Source of the DNA: an uncultured Candidatus Melainabacteria bacterium
GTDB lineage: Bacteria; Cyanobacteriota; Vampirovibrionia; Gastranaerophilales; Gastranaerophilaceae
Direction of reading: 5' to 3'
NCBI GenBank assembly: GCA_934717895.1
Contig: CAKUZO010000048.1
Location: 1 to 13,400 of the forward strand
Length of the DNA: 13,400 bases
Shown: piece after piece, positions 11,846 through 13,400 of the stretch
How positions within the stretch are numbered: the first letter of the stretch is position 1
Layout: each line of letters opens with the position of its first letter
Position numbers and translations under genes: made by a program
Notes under the pieces: generated by a model
Told to the model about the DNA's origin: nothing
Database searches by the model: none
What the model saw: the letters and a program-made list of their open reading frames with translations, nothing else

Positions 11846-12661
11846 ATGAAGAACTTTCCTGAAACAGACCATGCATCTATACCTCTTGGCATCTTCGCAT
11901 CTAAATCAGTTTCGTTGTCGGATTGGCTCCGACCTACATCTAAAAACTTAGCTGCTTGGCTTCCTAGCCGCTTAGCTGCTAAGAAAGTCGCGTTTACTTT
12001 GGCTGAGGTTCTCATCACCCTTGGCATAATTGGTGTTGTTGCAGCCTTAACTATTCCAACTATTATCCAGAATTACCAAAAACAAGTCACTGTAACCAAG
12101 CTCAAAAAAGCGTATTCTGCTCTCGGACAAATCGCGCAAAAATCACTTGCGGACAACGACGTAGTCAATTTTACTGAAGAAACAGTTGCCACTCAAAAGT
12201 CGGTTAAAGAATTTTTTGACACTTACTGGCTACCATATTTTAACGGCGCAAATGTCGACACTTCACCAAGTGGTCCTTGGCAAGGAAGCAATATAGCATA
12301 CAAATATAAAAACGGAAGAACGTATGACGTAGCAATTTTCACAAACTATTCAGCCGGAAGAATCTTTTTATCAACTCCTGACGGCGTTACTTATTTTATC
12401 TTACTCACAAAGTGGGGAGAACACTGGACGCCAATGTTTAAGCCCAAACAAGAAGTTGTAGTTGATATCAATGGTATAAAACCTCCAAATGTTTTTGGAA
12501 AAGATCTTTTTAGATTTTGGATTGACTTTAAAGACGGCATTGTAAGAGCCGATTTATACTCAAATACCACAGCAGAAATAAATTCAAATTGTAATTCTTC
12601 TGGGACAGCTTGCGCTGCAAAAATAATGCAAGATGGCTGGAAAATTACGTATCCTTGGTAA
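11846..12661 (+). CDS. Type II pseudopilin / type IV pilin-like protein with long leader
   Basis: From ATG 11846 (AAAGGA six bases upstream) 271 residues. Residues 1-49 form an unusually long leader ending SRLAAKKVA. Then FTLAEVLITLGIIGVVAALT follows, with Phe50 as +1 and Glu54 as +5: a class III prepilin signal for prepilin peptidase. The mature globular part is Trp/Tyr-rich, with two Cys (NCNSSGTAC), and ends with VDINGIKPPN, FKDGIVRAD and DGWKITYPW, as in the pseudopilin at the window start. The frame is open further upstream to a GTG at 11576 and back to 11525; those codons are repeat-derived (RHSER-type peptides), so I prefer 11846. A +1 change in the G tract would instead give a product starting at 11487. 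Envelope location is firm; the system it serves is unknown. Confidence 0.85.
   Translation: MKNFPETDHASIPLGIFASKSVSLSDWLRPTSKNLAAWLPSRLAAKKVAFTLAEVLITLGIIGVVAALTIPTIIQNYQKQVTVTKLKKAYSALGQIAQKSLADNDVVNFTEETVATQKSVKEFFDTYWLPYFNGANVDTSPSGPWQGSNIAYKYKNGRTYDVAIFTNYSAGRIFLSTPDGVTYFILLTKWGEHWTPMFKPKQEVVVDINGIKPPNVFGKDLFRFWIDFKDGIVRADLYSNTTAEINSNCNSSGTACAAKIMQDGWKITYPW
11861..11979 (-). repeat. Right arm of the inverted repeat, inside the pilin leader codons
   Basis: On the minus strand it starts GCAGCTAAGCGGCTAGGAAG and later has TTTAGATGCGAAGATGC, matching the left arm. Minus-strand translation gives AAKRLGSQAAK and LDAKMPRGIDAWSVS, nearly the peptide of the left arm. The additional segment between the blocks includes a small palindrome, GTCGGA-GCCAA-TCCGAC. 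On the plus strand this arm encodes most of the pilin leader. Confidence 0.8.
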
Positions 12662-12687
12662 TATCTAAGTCATTCCACTTTTACACA

Positions 12688-12722
12688 TAAAAAAAAGACC
12701 TCTTTTTATAGAGGTCTTTTTG
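12688..12722. terminator. Bidirectional intrinsic terminator between pseudopilin and clpC
   Basis: AAAAAGACCTC (12692-12702) pairs with GAGGTCTTTTT (12711-12721), loop TTTTTATA. Symmetric A and T runs serve both convergent transcripts. Confidence 0.9.
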
Positions 12723-12737
12723 TGAGTTAAAACATTT

Positions 12738-13400
12738 CTATTGAACTGTTTCTTCTGCTGATTCAGCAGGTTGTTCTTTCTTTGCTCGTTTTGATTTCTT
12801 ATCAAAAGCGATTTTATCATCAACCAACTTGATTACAATTGTGTCGCCGGCTGAGTATTTGCCTGAAAGAATTTCTTCTGCAAGCATATCTTCAATCTTA
12901 CGTTGTATTAACCTTCTCAAAGGTCTAGCACCATAAGCTTCTGAATAACCGTTTTTCGCCAAATGATCTTTAACCTCATCTGTAACTTCAAGTGACAATT
13001 CTCTTTCAGCCAATCGTTTAACCAAATCTTTCAACATCAAGTCAACGATTTGTCTGATTTCTTCTTGTTTCAAATGAGCAAATACGATTGTTTCATCAAT
13101 ACGGTTCAAGAATTCAGGTCTGAATGCTTTTTTCATTTCTTCAGAAACTGTTTCTTTAAGTTTTTCGTACTTGTCTTTTGATTCATCATCACTTGTTGAG
13201 AAGCCAAGTTTAGATGTTGTTGTAATCATGCTTGCACCAACGTTTGATGTCATAATGATAATTGTGTTTTTGAAGTTTACGTGACGACCTTTTGCATCTG
13301 TCAAACGACCATCGTCCAAAATTTGCAACATGATGTTGAATACATCAGGGTGAGCTTTTTCGATTTCGTCGAATAGAATTACGCTGTAAGGTTTTTTGCG
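12738..13400 (-). CDS. clpC: Clp protease ATP-binding subunit ClpC, C-terminal part (5' end outside window)
   Basis: The frame runs to the window edge; the Met at 13331 is internal, since codons before it read VILFDEIEKAHPDVFNIM, the Walker B of the second AAA+ domain. Next come DGRLTDAKGRHVNFKNTIII and MTSNVGA (sensor 1), FRPEFLNRIDETIVF (arginine finger region), and the C-terminal small domain with GYSEAYGARPLRRLIQRKIED (sensor 2, GAR). This is a Hsp100/ClpC unfoldase that feeds proteins to ClpP. The tail after about IVIKLVDDK is Lys/Glu-rich and ends AEETVQ. ClpC rather than ClpB is inferred from the insert and tail; the N-terminal domain and ClpP loop are not in the window. Confidence 0.92.
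   Translation of the reverse strand, partial: RKKPYSVILFDEIEKAHPDVFNIMLQILDDGRLTDAKGRHVNFKNTIIIMTSNVGASMITTTSKLGFSTSDDESKDKYEKLKETVSEEMKKAFRPEFLNRIDETIVFAHLKQEEIRQIVDLMLKDLVKRLAERELSLEVTDEVKDHLAKNGYSEAYGARPLRRLIQRKIEDMLAEEILSGKYSAGDTIVIKLVDDKIAFDKKSKRAKKEQPAESAEETVQ

Noticed and set aside
11812..12027. Minus-strand 71-codon frame opposite the pilin leader
   Set aside because: Not a separate gene: it is the opposite-strand reading of the right inverted-repeat arm and the pilin signal. Its resemblance to the left arm is reported as a finding.
1..13400. CRISPR array, insertion sequence or prophage
   Set aside because: No regularly spaced direct repeats, transposase, integrase or phage structural genes were seen.

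Overview
The window looks like a chromosomal segment of a low-GC, non-photosynthetic relative of the Cyanobacteria, most likely Gastranaerophilales (Vampirovibrionia/Melainabacteria). This is inference. It rests on the A+T-rich sequence, AAGGAG-type ribosome binding sites, housekeeping genes (metK, maf, tlyA, clpC, a DUF151 nuclease), and two pseudopilins with the FTLAEVLITLGIIG prepilin motif and a VDING...DGWK C-terminus that I associate with that group.

Layout. 1-809: a 5'-truncated pseudopilin. 976-1725: an apparently exported protein with a C-terminal VRR-NUC (PD-(D/E)XK) nuclease domain. 1822-1910 (-): tRNA-Ser(GCU) with its terminator. 2084-3183: a membrane-anchored thioredoxin-like protein and a DUF151 bifunctional-nuclease protein. 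3266-3931: two small Asn-rich proteins and a 52-aa gene on the minus strand. 4007-4216: a DUF1858 CxxC protein. 4279-5088 (-): tlyA. 5137-5295: another 52-aa gene. 5363-8839: a 1158-residue multidomain protein with an Ala/Gly-rich hydrophobic stretch, a kinase-like domain and a C-terminal HELNH zincin domain. 9045-10322: metK behind a structured leader. 10419-11279 (-): a small helical protein and maf. 11487-12661: a second pseudopilin behind a complex repeat region. 12738-13400 (-): the C-terminal part of clpC.

The most unusual features are linked. A G10 tract lies near the 5' end of the 1158-codon gene, and a second G10 tract lies just upstream of the second pseudopilin. Both sit in the same 21-bp context (TGCTGTTC, ten Gs, CAA). 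At the first, gain or loss of one G stops translation within a few codons. At the second, gain of one G joins a short upstream ORF, which has a near-consensus promoter, in frame to the pseudopilin. This is the architecture of paired phase-variable loci for a predicted effector and a surface pilin. The pilin's 5' region also holds two inverted-repeat arms that encode nearly the same peptide on opposite strands, around two dispersed hairpin repeats. A decayed relative of one arm precedes the first pseudopilin, which suggests a mobile or recombining pilin-leader element.

Regulation visible in sequence: several sigma70-like promoters with 17-bp spacing; three terminators that would work on both strands between convergent genes; and a metK leader with two hairpins, a possible loop-loop contact and a segment complementary to the ribosome binding site.
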